DNA from: Quercus robur
Taxonomy: Eukaryota; Streptophyta; Magnoliopsida; Fagales; Fagaceae
Length of the DNA stretch: 64,000 nt
Direction of reading: 5' to 3'
Assembly (NCBI RefSeq): GCF_932294415.1
Contig: NC_065537.1
Span: forward strand, 1,674,001-1,738,000
Positions 46,753-57,937 of this stretch are shown one piece after another (positions within the stretch are counted from its first letter, which is position 1; every line of letters begins with the position of its first letter). Made by a program: the position numbers and the translations under genes. The notes beneath the pieces are model-generated. The model was not told the DNA's origin, did no database searches, and worked only from the letters and a program-made list of their open reading frames with translations.

Positions 46753-47327
46753 ATATATATCACCAAAAATTGAGAGAGAAAGAGAGAGAAATAATTTTTT
46801 TGTGAAGAAAAATTATGCATATAATGGAAAAGAGAATGCCAAATTTATACAAAAAGGATAACAATAAGAAGAAACAAAATAAAGGGATAGATGAAGAGTG
46901 ATATTAAGAGAGAGGGTAGTGGGGAGATGAAAATGTAAAGGGAAATAGAAAGGTTAGAGAAAGTGTAAATGTTAAAAAAAGTGAGTACAATTTAATTTAT
47001 TTAAATTTAAATAAAATATTATATGTTTAATTAAAAAAAGAAAATATAAATAATTTAATTATATGGAGGATGTGACTGAGTTTAAATATTGAATAACATA
47101 AGATGAAAAGATTAAAAAAGTAAAAGTATAATATATATAACAATAAACACCAAATTACCCAAATCATATTATGTAATAGAATAATATATATTACATTCTT
47201 ATATATTATCTTTTTAAAAAATTTTTTATAACACAATAGTATAATATTTAACAATCAAAGAGAACAAAAAAACTTAAAACACAAAACTAAATAAAATAAT
47301 AAATAAATAAAAAACTCCAAAAATTAT

Positions 47328-47379
<52 letters not shown>

Positions 47380-47804
47380 AGGGAGGGAGAAACAACCTTT
47401 CTATGATGGAAAACTATACAAAGAATGGAAAAGAGAATAACAAATTTATAGAAGATGGTGCGAATATGAAGAGACAAAATATAGGAAGTTGAATGGAAAG
47501 ATAAATAGTGAGATTAAGGTTGAGGGTAGTGGGGAGATGAAAAGGTAAGGGAGGGAAAGATGAAGAGACAAAATAAAGAAAGATGAAAAGTGATATTAAT
47601 GTTAAGGATAGTGGAGAGATGAAAAGGTAAAGGCATGAGAAAGGTTGGAGAAAGTGCAATTATTAAAAAAAAGTAAAAGTTAAAAAACAATTATAGAAAA
47701 ATTGGAAAGAAAAAGGATAATGTTGTGGATGCTGATGTGGCTCAACGTGAGTACAGTAACATTAAACACTACGCTTCAGTTTTTAGTAATATATTGATGA
47801 TTGA

Positions 47805-48030
47805 TTTGGAAGTTTCAGCGAAGATACTTTCTCATGGACTCTCGTGTTCCTTTCGGCGTGACTGACTAGAACAAGGGCCAAGTTCACTTTCCAGAAGAAA
47901 TAAAAATAAGAAGAGGAAGTTTCCCTACATTTGGTAGCTCTATTTGTGAGTCGAAAATTGTGGCTTTTGCGTCTTTGGCTAATTTACTAGCCGAGAGTAT
48001 TCACATCTTGTTCTGTTTATACCAGAGATT
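47805..48030 (-). promoter_or_regulatory. Displaced upstream region of kinase copy 3
   Basis: TTTGGAAGTTTCAGCGAAGATACTT and what follows match the upstream block of copy 1 (6410-6620), including TTTGGTAGCTCTATTTGT. It belongs in front of the gene at 33967-35714 but now lies 12 kb away behind Helitron B. The G-box is degraded to GGCGTG. Confidence 0.7.
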
Positions 48031-49198
48031 TTTTTTTTTTTTTTTTAGCAGAATGTTTATGCCAGAGATTGACTGTGATATCATATCATATTATATATTT
48101 TATATATAATTGCAAAAGACAAATTTATGAAATCCGAATGATTGAAGAAATGATTCCATTAATTAGAAAGTAATTACAACCAGCTATTTCTATAGCTATG
48201 AGAAGAAGAATCTAGAGACTAACAAACTAACAGAATAACAGAAAATAGAAAGATCCTATCCTAACTACACCAACACGTGCGTATAACTAACTCTTACATG
48301 TGCTTCTAAATGACATTTAAATACACTGCTAAAACTACATGTTTAAGTTTAAGTCATATGATGTAATCGAGTTTGAGCCTTTGACTTTTGAAGTCGTAAA
48401 AGATTTTAGGGAAATCATGACTTGAAGATACCATTTTGTTAGTGTCCCATATCTGATTAAATATTTAAAACCTTGATTCTAGCCTGATTATATCATTGAT
48501 TGAACCTGGGAATTTAATACACCTCTTCATCTACTGCCCAATTGGCCAAATTTTTGGTCCCTCTCAGATTGGCATAGAAAATTCCCCACCATGGCAGTTG
48601 ACTCCCCAAGTACCTGGGTTAAGATGCTTCATAAACCCAACCTCTTCTTCCACATCCAAATCTCGGATTCTCAAAACTTCTTACTATATTCTGTAGTCAC
48701 TTGTGACTAAATTTGGATGTTGAGAAACAAACAAATCCATGACCTAGACTCAATCAATACAAAATTTAGTGAAGGGTATGAGTATTGCTATTATATAGTG
48801 TGCTCCGCTGAAGTGTGTAACCAGCTTTTTAGATTTTAAGGGTTTGTTTGTTTATGTTGTTTAAACAATAGTTTTCATTGTTTAAATGACACAACATGTA
48901 TTTCCATAACATTTTTTTATCCACAAGTATTTCTATAATGCTTAAATAACGTTACTATAACAACATTACCTAATGGGCCCCAATCATTGCATGCCTTGAC
49001 ACCTCCATTAAAGCAATGGCTTGGCAAGGTTGATAAGGAAAGGGACAATGCTTCCGTTTTATCTATATACTATTAGATTATAATGAATGCAAAATGTTTA
49101 GAAATGAGATTGAAGAATCGATCCTGCTCAGTCAAAACTTGCAGACAATTCAAACACTTAGGATACTAGTTTCATATTAGTTTTGTCATCTGTGACAT
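48031..49198. other. Intergenic, no gene seen
   Basis: A T run at about 48030-48046, AT-rich sequence and short frames. The plus-strand frame at 48496-48696 has no recognisable domain. Confidence 0.55.
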
Positions 49199-49206
49199 GA
49201 TGGTCT

Positions 49207-50182
49207 CACTAGCGGAGCCAGGGGAGTGAGAGGGGGCAAGTGCCCCCTCCCCACACCCCCCCCCCCCCCCTCCCCGACCTCCCCAAAAACTCCTATATAA
49301 TATACCTATAAAGCAATTTGCTCCCTGACAAAATTTTTCTATCTCAACTTTGCCCCTAGCATAAATAGGAAGACTTCTTTGCTTCTAAAAGAAAGCAATC
49401 ATGTCCTGTATAAATACATAGCACATTTCTTCTTTTTCCATTGAAAACAAAGTTCAATGGCCCCCCATAAGACTAAAAGTATTGTCCTTTTGACAAGTTT
49501 CCAAACTACTAAAAGTAGATAATGAATTTACAAAAAAAATTTCACAACAAATTTCAAAAATGTCAAAACAATACTATACAGTATATACAGTATTTCTCAC
49601 AATAAATTTTACAATTGTTTAACATTCAATTTTCATTTTGGCCCACCACTTACACTACTTTATTGTCTACCAATTGTATAATTCCTCGTGTCAACTTGTG
49701 AAAATACCAACTCTCCTCTTGGTGGGTTCTACATTATCATTATTTTTTATAAAAAAAAAAAAAAATGGCCTACTTATATTCATATATAACACTAAAACCA
49801 TAGCCTCCACTCTTTTCCTTCTTTTTTAGTATTTAATTTTTTTTTTCGATCTTGTTTTTGCTATAATTCAAATTTTAATTGCTTAAAAGAATAGAGAAAA
49901 AATGTTGAGTGCGACATTATTTTTTAATAGCATTCAATGCAGTGAGGATACAAAATTGCTAGTACATTGTTATACTCTTAACACTTTTACAATAATTTAT
50001 TTTAAGAAATAAAATTGATTGTTTAAACTCTATTTATTTAGATTAATCTCCAAATTACTTTAATATATATATATATATATATATATTTGTGTATTTAGTT
50101 TGCTATTAATATCAAAAAAAAATTTAAGATTAATTTTGCTTTCAACATTACCCCCTAAACTAAATTCCTAACTCCGCCACTG
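49207..50182. mobile_element. Non-autonomous hAT element (976 bp)
   Basis: Perfect 8-bp duplication GATGGTCT (49199-49206 and 50183-50190). Ends CACTAGCGGAGCCAGG and, on the other strand, CAGTGGCGGAGTTAGG. A C run lies at 49255-49270. No transposase. The start resembles that of the element at 63922. Confidence 0.88.
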
Positions 50183-50300
50183 GATGGTCTAAACCAAACT
50201 GTTGAAGGATCTCTTACAAGGTCATGTTAACTCGTCCAATTTAGTTTTAAGTCCACTACATTGTTGCCTTTTGGATTTATCAAATTATTATCTGTTTCAG

Positions 50301-50561
50301 ATCACAAATTCACTTCTGTCCAATTTGAATCCAGGTATGCCCAGTTTGTGTCACTAATAGGCTTTTCTCTGTGGGCACATGGTGAGCTGGGCTGATAATA
50401 ATAATTTGATCTTATTCTCTCCCTCATTTACATGGTATTGCTAATATTTTGAGAAACTATTGTTTCATTGCAGACATGTGTGGATTGTGGGGGAAAGATT
50501 GGACAGATGTCCCGTTTGCCGGGAACCAATCAGTAACCGTATCAGGTTGTTTTTGGGGTGA
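50301..50561 (+). pseudogene. RING-finger E3 ligase relic (RGLG-like)
   Basis: Two exon-like pieces. 50301-50381 reads QVCPVCVTNRLF and, one base out of frame, CGHM. After an intron of about 90 bases with a GT donor and TTGCAG acceptor, 50474-50561 reads QTCVDCG and, after an extra G in a five-G run, ERLDRCPVCREPISNRIRLF to a stop. The order C-P-V-C, C-G-H, T-C-x-x-C, C-P-V-C is a RING finger; C-P-x-C-x-T-N and Q-T-C..C-G resemble RGLG/copine-type ligases. Two single-base shifts make it a pseudogene. The vWA/copine domain expected upstream is not seen. Confidence 0.6.
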
Positions 50562-50610
50562 CCCTGCCAAGAGAATTTTTTTAATGAATGTGTAGAGAAG
50601 AGAATCTACA

Positions 50611-50955
50611 TCTACATATATCTAAAAGCTGAAACGTAGAGTTTAATGTTGCCATGCTCCTTTTGAGCCACATCAACGCCACACCAACACCACATCATCA
50701 ATCTATTTTCAATATTTTTTCTCTCTTATTTTTAATTTTTTTTCTCCTTATTAATTTGCCACTTTACAATTATACATTTTCCAACATTTACTTATTTTAA
50801 CCTTTTTATCTCCCCACTACTCTACACCTTGACCTTACACTTTCTCCATCGCTTTATTTTCCTTTTATTTTGACTCTTCTTCTCCCCATTTTTTGACTAT
50901 AAAATTTTGTTATTTCTCTTCCATTCAATCCATATTTTGCTCATACAAAAAGGTG

Positions 50956-51020
<65 letters not shown>

Positions 51021-51951
51021 TTATTTTGGTGGATGTTTGATTCTTTAGATTGATAAATTTTTATGTTTTACTCTACTTTAGATTGATATGATTTGGTTAT
51101 ATTTTAATTTATTATATTTTTAATATTAATTTATTTATTTGTTACATGTTATCCTTTGAAATTATAGAATGATTTACTATTATTCTATTACATAGCATGA
51201 CTTGGATAATTTGGTATTTAGAACTATACATTTTTCTTTTAAATATTTTTTACTCATCTTATTTTATATAATTTTATTATTTGTCTCACATTCTCTTCGA
51301 AAAAAAGGTGATTGTTCTCTCTCTCTCTCTCTCTCTCTCAATTATTAATTCTTTCTTGCAATTGTAAATTTAGATTAATGAGTTTTTTTTTTTTTTTTTT
51401 TTTGGTGTGTGTGTGTGTGTCTCTCTCTACTTTTGGATGATACATTTTGGTGGTGTGTTTTTTGAGTTATTTATAATATGTACTCTCTATTTTATAGTTT
51501 TGGTTTGAGTTAATTTTTGGTTTGAATGTCTTTATAAATTATTTGAGTAATATCAAATGTAAATTTGTAATGAGGTTTGATTATCATGATAATCTTCTTA
51601 AAAGAATGAGAAATTCAAATAATTAATTTTGGAACTTAAAAATTTTATTTGTAGAAAAAAAACCATAACACACTATACAAAAGTTTGAATAAAATAGATC
51701 ACTTGAAAAAAAAAAATAGTATTTTTATCTTTCATCTCAAAAAATATAATAGACTAATATCAATCAAATGCACCTAAGTTTTTAAATAATAAAAAAACTC
51801 AAAATAATAGAATGATATATTTGTAGAGATGGAGAGATGAAAAATAATTTTGGAAATAATATCTCCAGTACGTTTTATAGAATAAATCATATATTATAAA
51901 ATGTTACAAAATAGTTATATATTCCCACACATCGCGTGGGTTTGCGACTAG
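50611..51951 (+). mobile_element. Helitron C (non-autonomous)
   Basis: Starts TCTACATATATCTAAAAGC with GAAACGTAGAG after it, preceded by A. Ends CCCACACATCGCGTGGG (hairpin), TTTGCGACTAG, followed by T. The interior matches Helitrons A and B (GATTGATA.ATTT, GATATGATTTGG) and has two (CT)n runs (50960 and 51320) and a T run. No Rep/helicase. Confidence 0.75.
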
Positions 51952-52854
51952 TTAAATTTAAACTAGATTGCACATGGTCAGGTGTTTTATCGAAGATTGT
52001 CTATGGTTTTTTCTTCCTTGCGCGTTGTATCATAAATGTCTATTGTTCTGTTCCATTATTGGAGGATATTTTTCCATAAAATGACATGTATAACTCCATC
52101 AAATGTTCGTGGCCACACTGTTGCAGCTCAGTTTTTTCTTCCCTGGTTGTGGTGTTCCAAACTTCCGATTGAAACCATAGATCATATTGATAAAGTTTCT
52201 GTATTTTTGGGTGATCTTTCCTTTCTTTAGTCTAAACAAGGGATAAAGAAAAACTTTATACATAACCTAGTTTGGAGGTATTCCTACAAACTAGATTAGG
52301 CACAATGAAAAAATTGGTAACTTTCTTTGGTCATTGGAGAAGCACATAACCAATTAAATAGACTATTAGACCCAAACAAAGCATTCTCCTCACACCCTTC
52401 TCTCCCTGACCCACCTCTCTCTCCACCGGTGCCAATCCTTTCTCCTCCACTGGTGCCACCATTGCCGATCCTCTATAACCACACCAGGACCTTTCCAAAA
52501 GGGAATTACACAATTAGGATTCTAGCGATAGTAATATGATTTCAAATACAAATTAATAACCCTTGCCAATGTTCTCAGATTCCTTCAAGAAGAATTAAAA
52601 CAATAAACACAATTCAACAAAAAGAAATACACACAAAGTTGGGGAGAAAGTAACTTCCCCATCTCAAACTAAATTTCCTATACACAAGCCAAATCTCATG
52701 GACAAATTATAAAAGAATTTCTTCCATATTCTAGCAACAATTGAACCTTCTTGAAGATTATAGGCTTCATCCTACCACGAACTATCTTGATTTGAAGACT
52801 CAACTTCGTTGATGCTCACTACTCTCACCTTAGAGATCTCTTATACTATTTCTC
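51952..52854. other. No gene recognised; 3' flank of the intact kinase
   Basis: A plus-strand frame at 52036-52230 and CT-rich sequence at 52380-52460 match nothing I know. The right part may be 3' UTR of the kinase gene ending at 52855. Confidence 0.5.
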
Positions 52855-55788
52855 TCAATGTTCTCTTAATGAAGTGCTCATGGAATAGGATGAGAGTGAA
52901 CTGACATGTGAAGTTAATGCCTCTCTGTACTCTTTACGGATACGCCAAAGGATTTCTGCACACCTCCTCATGCTAGGCCGATTCTGTCTACGTGGAGCCA
53001 AACATTGTAAGGCTAGTTCAAGAATCTTATCAACGGCTAATATATTTGCAGAATCACATGCCAGCTTTGGGTCCAAGGTTGAAATAGCTTCTCCATCAGT
53101 AAACTTCTTCATGGCCTGAACTCAAAATCAAGTCACATTAGGGTAAAGAATTTTCTTAGTTTTGGAAAATGTTCCAATGTAACATATCCAGTTAAAAGAA
53201 GGGAAGAGTTGGAAAATTGTTGAAAAGACTAGGTAAGATACTTTGATGGACGTGTGAAGATAATCATATGGATTTTTGTTAAACAGTCATGGAAGTTTCT
53301 TTTACTCTGTTTTTGCCGGAACCTGTTAATCAAATTTCAAAATTGATAGTGACCAAAAGAAAAGTCTCAATAGAATCATACCCATTTTGCCGTTATCCGC
53401 TCCTTCAGTTCTCGTTTTGGTTCGATTGGACGCCTGCCCGTGACTAGTTCAACCAATAACACACCAAATGAATACACATCACTTTTCTCAGTAAGCTGAT
53501 AGGTCCTGAGGTACTCTGGGTCCAAGTAGCCAGCAGTTCCTTTTACTTGGGTAGACACATGGGTAACACCTGAATCACTGTCAGCTGATAGTCTAGCGAA
53601 ACCAAAGTCGGTTTCCTTGGCTCTAAAGTTTTCCTTGAGGAGAATGTTGGAAGATTTTATGTCTCTATGAATGATAGTGTGATCTGCAAGAGAGCCGACA
53701 GAAAATCCTGTTGGATCTCTCGAAATAGATTCTACTTTCTCAGAGGCGAACAACTTTTTAATTTTGACAGGACAAATGAATTAAGTCACCCCAAAGGTGT
53801 ATACCTGTATACATATGAAGATAGGTGATGGCATGGGCCACATCAATTCCAATATCTAGCCGTACAGCAAGGCTCAGAATATTGCCTCGAATACCTGCCG
53901 TAGTTCTCCAATCAGATTTCAGGAACTCAAGCACACACAGAGTGAATGAAAGTAAAGCCACACAAAGAGAACTCACAATCCAAATGTTCTCTGAGGGTTC
54001 CATTGGGAACATACTCCGCAACAACAATCCTTTCATCTCCGTGCTCCAAATATCCATAAAACTTGACAAGATTCAAATGTTCCACCTTCGCTAGAGTTTG
54101 AATCTCACTCTGGAATTCTACTTCTAAATGCTTATCATATACAAGCTGCAAAGAAAGATAAACAAGTACTTGTCAAAGCTCTATGTCACACATTTGTTGA
54201 CTTAAATGTGAAGCCCCATAAGTTTGTGTCAGACCCAGAAAACGGAATTATCATAAACAACTTTCACCGAACCTTCTTAGCCCGTTTTACCGCAACCAAG
54301 GTTCCATCTTTGAGTCTCCCCTTGAAGACTGTTCCAAACCCACCTTGTCCAATCTTAAAAGGGGGAGAGAAATTCCCCGTGGCCTTGAGGATTTCCTCTA
54401 TATTGAACTTTACACTCTCAGCCTCCCGTCCATGTGTTGAGTTATTTGCACTGTCATTGACTCCTCGATTTGAACCACGTTTTCTCTCTCTACCTGTTTT
54501 TGAAGCATCCGATGCATCTCAGAAATCAACAAACAGGGTCTAGACTGCATGAATCCTCCAAATTATCCAACATCTATATATACTGAATAGAATTAAACCA
54601 TCGATATAAAATTTCTATCACAATTGTCAGAGCTCTAATTCTTTTAATAATATAAAACCTTCCCAACAATAATGATAATAAAATCTTCAAACTTAATGGG
54701 TGTTCCAACAAAATATTGTATTACCACAGGTTCCAAATCTCTTGTGAACTTTTGTTACTTCAATAATTTATCAAAATAAAAGATCCTCAACAAAGACCAT
54801 TACAATTTCTCCAACACATAATCAAAGCTCAACAGTAAAGTTCCAATATTAACCTAAATTACAAAGTCATTACCTGAGAATTCTCTAACCCACGATTGCC
54901 TCAAGAATTGCCTCAATAATCTGAAAGGATCTGAAGGGGGAGAGAGAAAAAAAGGGGAGGGGGGGGGGGGGGTGGGTGAGATACTCAGTAAGTAGGACTT
55001 GCTATGCAAAATGGTTAACAAGGTGCGCTCCCTTGCTAATGAGCTTCTTATTTGAAACTACAACGGTAAACTCCCTTGCAAAGGAGCTACTAAGGTACAT
55101 TGTTCCCTCTTTAGCTTGTTTGTGTTGTTTATTAGAGGGGGGAAGTTTAAATTCGGGAACCAGAATTTACCTCTGAAGCTTGTTGTTTGGATTGTGCGTC
55201 TTGTAGGCCTTGCTGATGCTGGTATGGAAGGATCAGTTGGATTTATATCATCATTTTCGGAAACACTGTCTGTTTGAGACTTGGCTGGTGGGAAGAATGA
55301 CACTATGGAATAAGAGAATCGTGCTTCTACTGCTTCATCAAATCCTGAACAACTATCATTTGTTTCCGTCTCAGACATGGTGGGTGGGAAGAGCAATGAA
55401 ATGGATAGACTTGTTGGTTCATTAGCCCGTATGGAAGGATTTTCGGAAACACTAGACCTTGCTGGTGAGAAGAATGACGCTATGGAATTGGGACAGTAAG
55501 AGAATACTGGATGTATTTCGTTGGATTCAGAACTACCATCAGTGTCAAACTTGTTAGCTGGAAAGAGTGCTGGAATGGAAACTGACTCTACTAATGATTC
55601 ACTTCTTTCTTCACTATATGTTGGACTACCAGAGTCTGAGTTGTTGTCTTCAAAAAAACCTGCAACCAAAAATTACAAATAAAGATGGTAAAAATTGCAA
55701 TGAATTATATAGTATTCCGTCACTAAAATTTCTTGTCTAACTCAAAATTCATTGAATCTTAACCTAGATCAACTTGGTGCTTCTGCAT
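52855..55788 (-). CDS. Intact chimeric kinase: N-module + CRCK-like kinase (copy 4)
   Basis: Seven exons by GT-AG and frame: 55788-55764, 55659-55171, 54517-54273, 54145-53977, 53894-53805, 53683-53382, 53115-52855; 526 aa, no break. Residues 1-171 are the cluster's N-module ([62 protein letters not shown]). From 172 it is a CRCK-type cytoplasmic Ser/Thr kinase: [12 protein letters not shown] with Lys 249, [20 protein letters not shown] 345-347, DFG 365-367, [41 protein letters not shown]. All catalytic residues are present. No signal peptide or membrane segment, so likely cytoplasmic. CRCKs can bind calmodulin; whether this one does is not visible. The module joins the kinase at a phase-1 intron. 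Confidence 0.88.
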
Positions 55789-55880
55789 ACCGACCTTGGA
55801 CAAATAATTCTGGGAGATTGACGTAACTGAGAGAGAGAGAGAATTGCATTTCAAAATGGTGTGTTGGTAGTAATAATTTA

Positions 55881-57013
55881 GAGCATCCACAGCAGCTGTG
55901 GTATAATTTATGCCATTTTGCCACACTAAAGACCTACTTTATTATTTTACCACATCATTTTACAACATCCCATTTATCAGATGTTTTATCATTCAATCCT
56001 ATACATTAAAATAATATTTACTACACATTAAAATAATATAAACAATACAATAAAATAATATATCTAACACAGTAATTAACAACCACAACACTGCCGCCGC
56101 CGCCACCACCGCCACCGCCACCACCACCATCGTGGCAGCCACAATCCATTGCAAAACAAAAAATTGAAAACAAAACCACCGCCCACCACAAAACCCATTA
56201 AAACCCAGAAAACACAGAAAATCCATGAATCAAACCCAGAAAACAGCAACTCAAACCCAGAAAACACAACCAACTCAAACCCAGAAAACACAACCAAAAC
56301 CCACTAGACCGGTAACCCAAACCCACGAAACTACTAGCACCGCCAACCCAAAGCCCCGAATCCACTTGCACCGGCAACCAAAACCCATTAGCACCGGCAA
56401 CCCACGATTCCGATCTCACCTCAACGTCGATGGCCACGTCGATTCCAATCCCATAATCGTGACGAACACTCCGGCGGCAGACCTCGCCCTCACGAACCTC
56501 GCTTATTGCTCGCACACCGATCTTCATGGCTTCGCCGTCCCTGGCACCAAGCTCTACCTCGCCTCCATCGCCGATTCCTTTGTTCTTTCTGGGTTTGTGA
56601 GGATTCCATTTCTGGGTTTTGTTTTAAACTAGGAATTGGATTTGAGGATTTTTGGGTTTGATTTTTGGATTTGAAGAAAGAATATTTCTGGGTTTGATTT
56701 GAGGAAAGAACACCGGTTTGGGAGAGAGAGACCGATTGTGAGGAGAGGTGTTCGTGAGGAGAGGAAACAACACCGGTTGGGGAGAGAAAAAATCAATTAA
56801 AAAAGTGAGAGGAGAGAGAAAAACCGAATAAACAAATAATAAATTTATACCACATTTCGTCCGCACCGTTGCAAATTTGCAACGGTACTGTTCATATGTG
56901 GTATAAATTTTACCATTTGGAACATCTGATAAAGCTCCGTTTTTGTGTTTGGTGTGCTAAATGTGCCAAAAATTTGGCATTTGGCACATTTAGCACATCT
57001 GCTGCGGGTGCTC
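55881..57013. mobile_element. PIF/Harbinger-like element (1133 bp) with gene fragment
   Basis: Ends GAGCATCCACAGCAG and, on the other strand, GAGCACCCGCAGCAG, flanked by TTA on both sides (55878-55880, 57014-57016), as for Harbinger-type elements. Removing it restores the promoter sequence ATAATTTATAAGAATTTGG shared by paralogues. The interior has CCG-rich and AAACCCAGAAAACA repeats and an NSF-like coding fragment, but no transposase. Confidence 0.78.
56456..56590 (+). pseudogene. Captured NSF N-terminal fragment
   Basis: Reads IVTNTPAADLALTNLAYCS, then HGFAVPGTKLYLASIADSF, close to the start of plant NSF (the N-ethylmaleimide-sensitive fusion ATPase of vesicle transport). About 45 codons, then it diverges. 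It sits within a Harbinger-like element, so it is a transduplicated exon piece. The ORF runs on but the surrounding residues are repeat-derived. Confidence 0.65.
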
Positions 57014-57110
57014 TTATAAGAATTTGGAAGTTTTAAAAAGAATTCAGCGAAAATACTGACATTTGACATTTCCACGTGAGGGTGCTTTCCAAGATGAAAT
57101 AAAAGAAAGA
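57014..57110 (-). promoter_or_regulatory. Displaced promoter part of intact kinase, with G-box
   Basis: Continues the upstream sequence of the gene at 52855-55788 beyond the Harbinger-like element. TTTCCACGTGAGGGTG holds a perfect CACGTG at 57073-57078, the same position in the alignment as in copy 1. The insertion has moved it about 1.1 kb further from the gene. Confidence 0.5.
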
Positions 57111-57447
57111 AGTGGATGTTTCCCCTCTATTACAGTTTTTTTTTTTTTTTACTTAATATAAGTTTCTACCTATTTTTACCTCAAAAAAAAAATAAATAAA
57201 TTTGAACAAGTGCCATCAAAAGTTGGTGGAGTCGATGGTGACATAGATATTATGACGAGGTGGTGGTGAAAATTTGATGATTCCATTAGAAGAAGGAGAA
57301 AGAGGGGCATAATGGAGATGGGATATAACTTGTGATATAATTGACCCTTTTTGTCAAGAAACAAAGTAATAAGCAATCAGCTGAATTTATTGTACAGTTT
57401 CAGATACTAAAATTTTCTTGTCTAACTCAAAGTTCTTTGAAACTTAC
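57111..57447. other. No gene seen
   Basis: T-rich start, then sequence with one short minus-strand frame (57176-57376) of unknown nature. The N-module exon expected left of the exon at 57448 is absent. Confidence 0.5.
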
Positions 57448-57760
57448 TTCGATCAACTTGGGGCTTCCACATGACACCAATCTACGACAAAATATTCTGC
57501 GAAATTGAATTGGGAGGAAGAAAGAATTGCGTATAAAAATGGTATTTTATAATTTATAGTAAGAATTTGGAAATTCTAGGATTGAATTCAGTGAAGATAC
57601 TCACAGTTTCCGCGTGAGAGTACTTTCCAAGAAGAAATAAAATATAAGACAAAAGAGGAAGTTTCCTGCGCTGAACAGTTTCTACTAGGGACAAAAATTG
57701 TGTTTTGTAGCTTTATTTGTGAGTCAAAACGTGACTTTGACTAATTTAATAGCTGAGAGC
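57448..57760 (-). pseudogene. Kinase-cluster copy 5: first exon and promoter only
   Basis: 57472-57448 reads MWKPQVDR with a good donor GAA|GTAAGT, and the upstream block matches the other copies (GAATTTGGAAATTCTAGGATTGAATTCAGTGAAGATAC region; CGCGTG at 57611-57616 where others have CACGTG). No exon 2 follows, so it is a truncated copy. Confidence 0.7.
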
Positions 57761-57937
57761 AGTCACATCCGACAACTCAATTGCTAGCAATTTGAAAGAA
57801 GTGAGTCTTTTAGTGGCACTAGATGATATCCCATGCATAAATTACTTTACAATTTTATTTGAAATTATTTTTATGTATATTAAAATCTACATATAATACT
57901 TCATACTTAATTTTTTTTTTTTTTGTATAATATTTAT

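Larger units (their letters stand above)
35808..47804 (-). mobile_element. Helitron B, carrying the gypsy element
   Basis: On the minus strand it starts TCAATCATCAATATATTAC...CTGAAGCGTAG (47804 leftward) and ends with a hairpin ACGCGCAATGCGCGGGT, then CCATGACTAG (35808), followed by T. Host bases on either side are A and T. The host sequence ATAATTTATAAGAA | TTTGGAAGTTTC is continuous in paralogous promoters, which confirms the boundaries. Without the nested gypsy element it is about 1.5 kb, non-autonomous, and its CT-rich interior (minus strand) is duplicated as in Helitrons A and C. Confidence 0.75.

Noticed and set aside
56076..56527. Gly/Val/Trp-rich minus-strand frames
   Set aside because: Products of CCG and AAACCCAGAAAACA repeats in the Harbinger-like element; no conserved domain.
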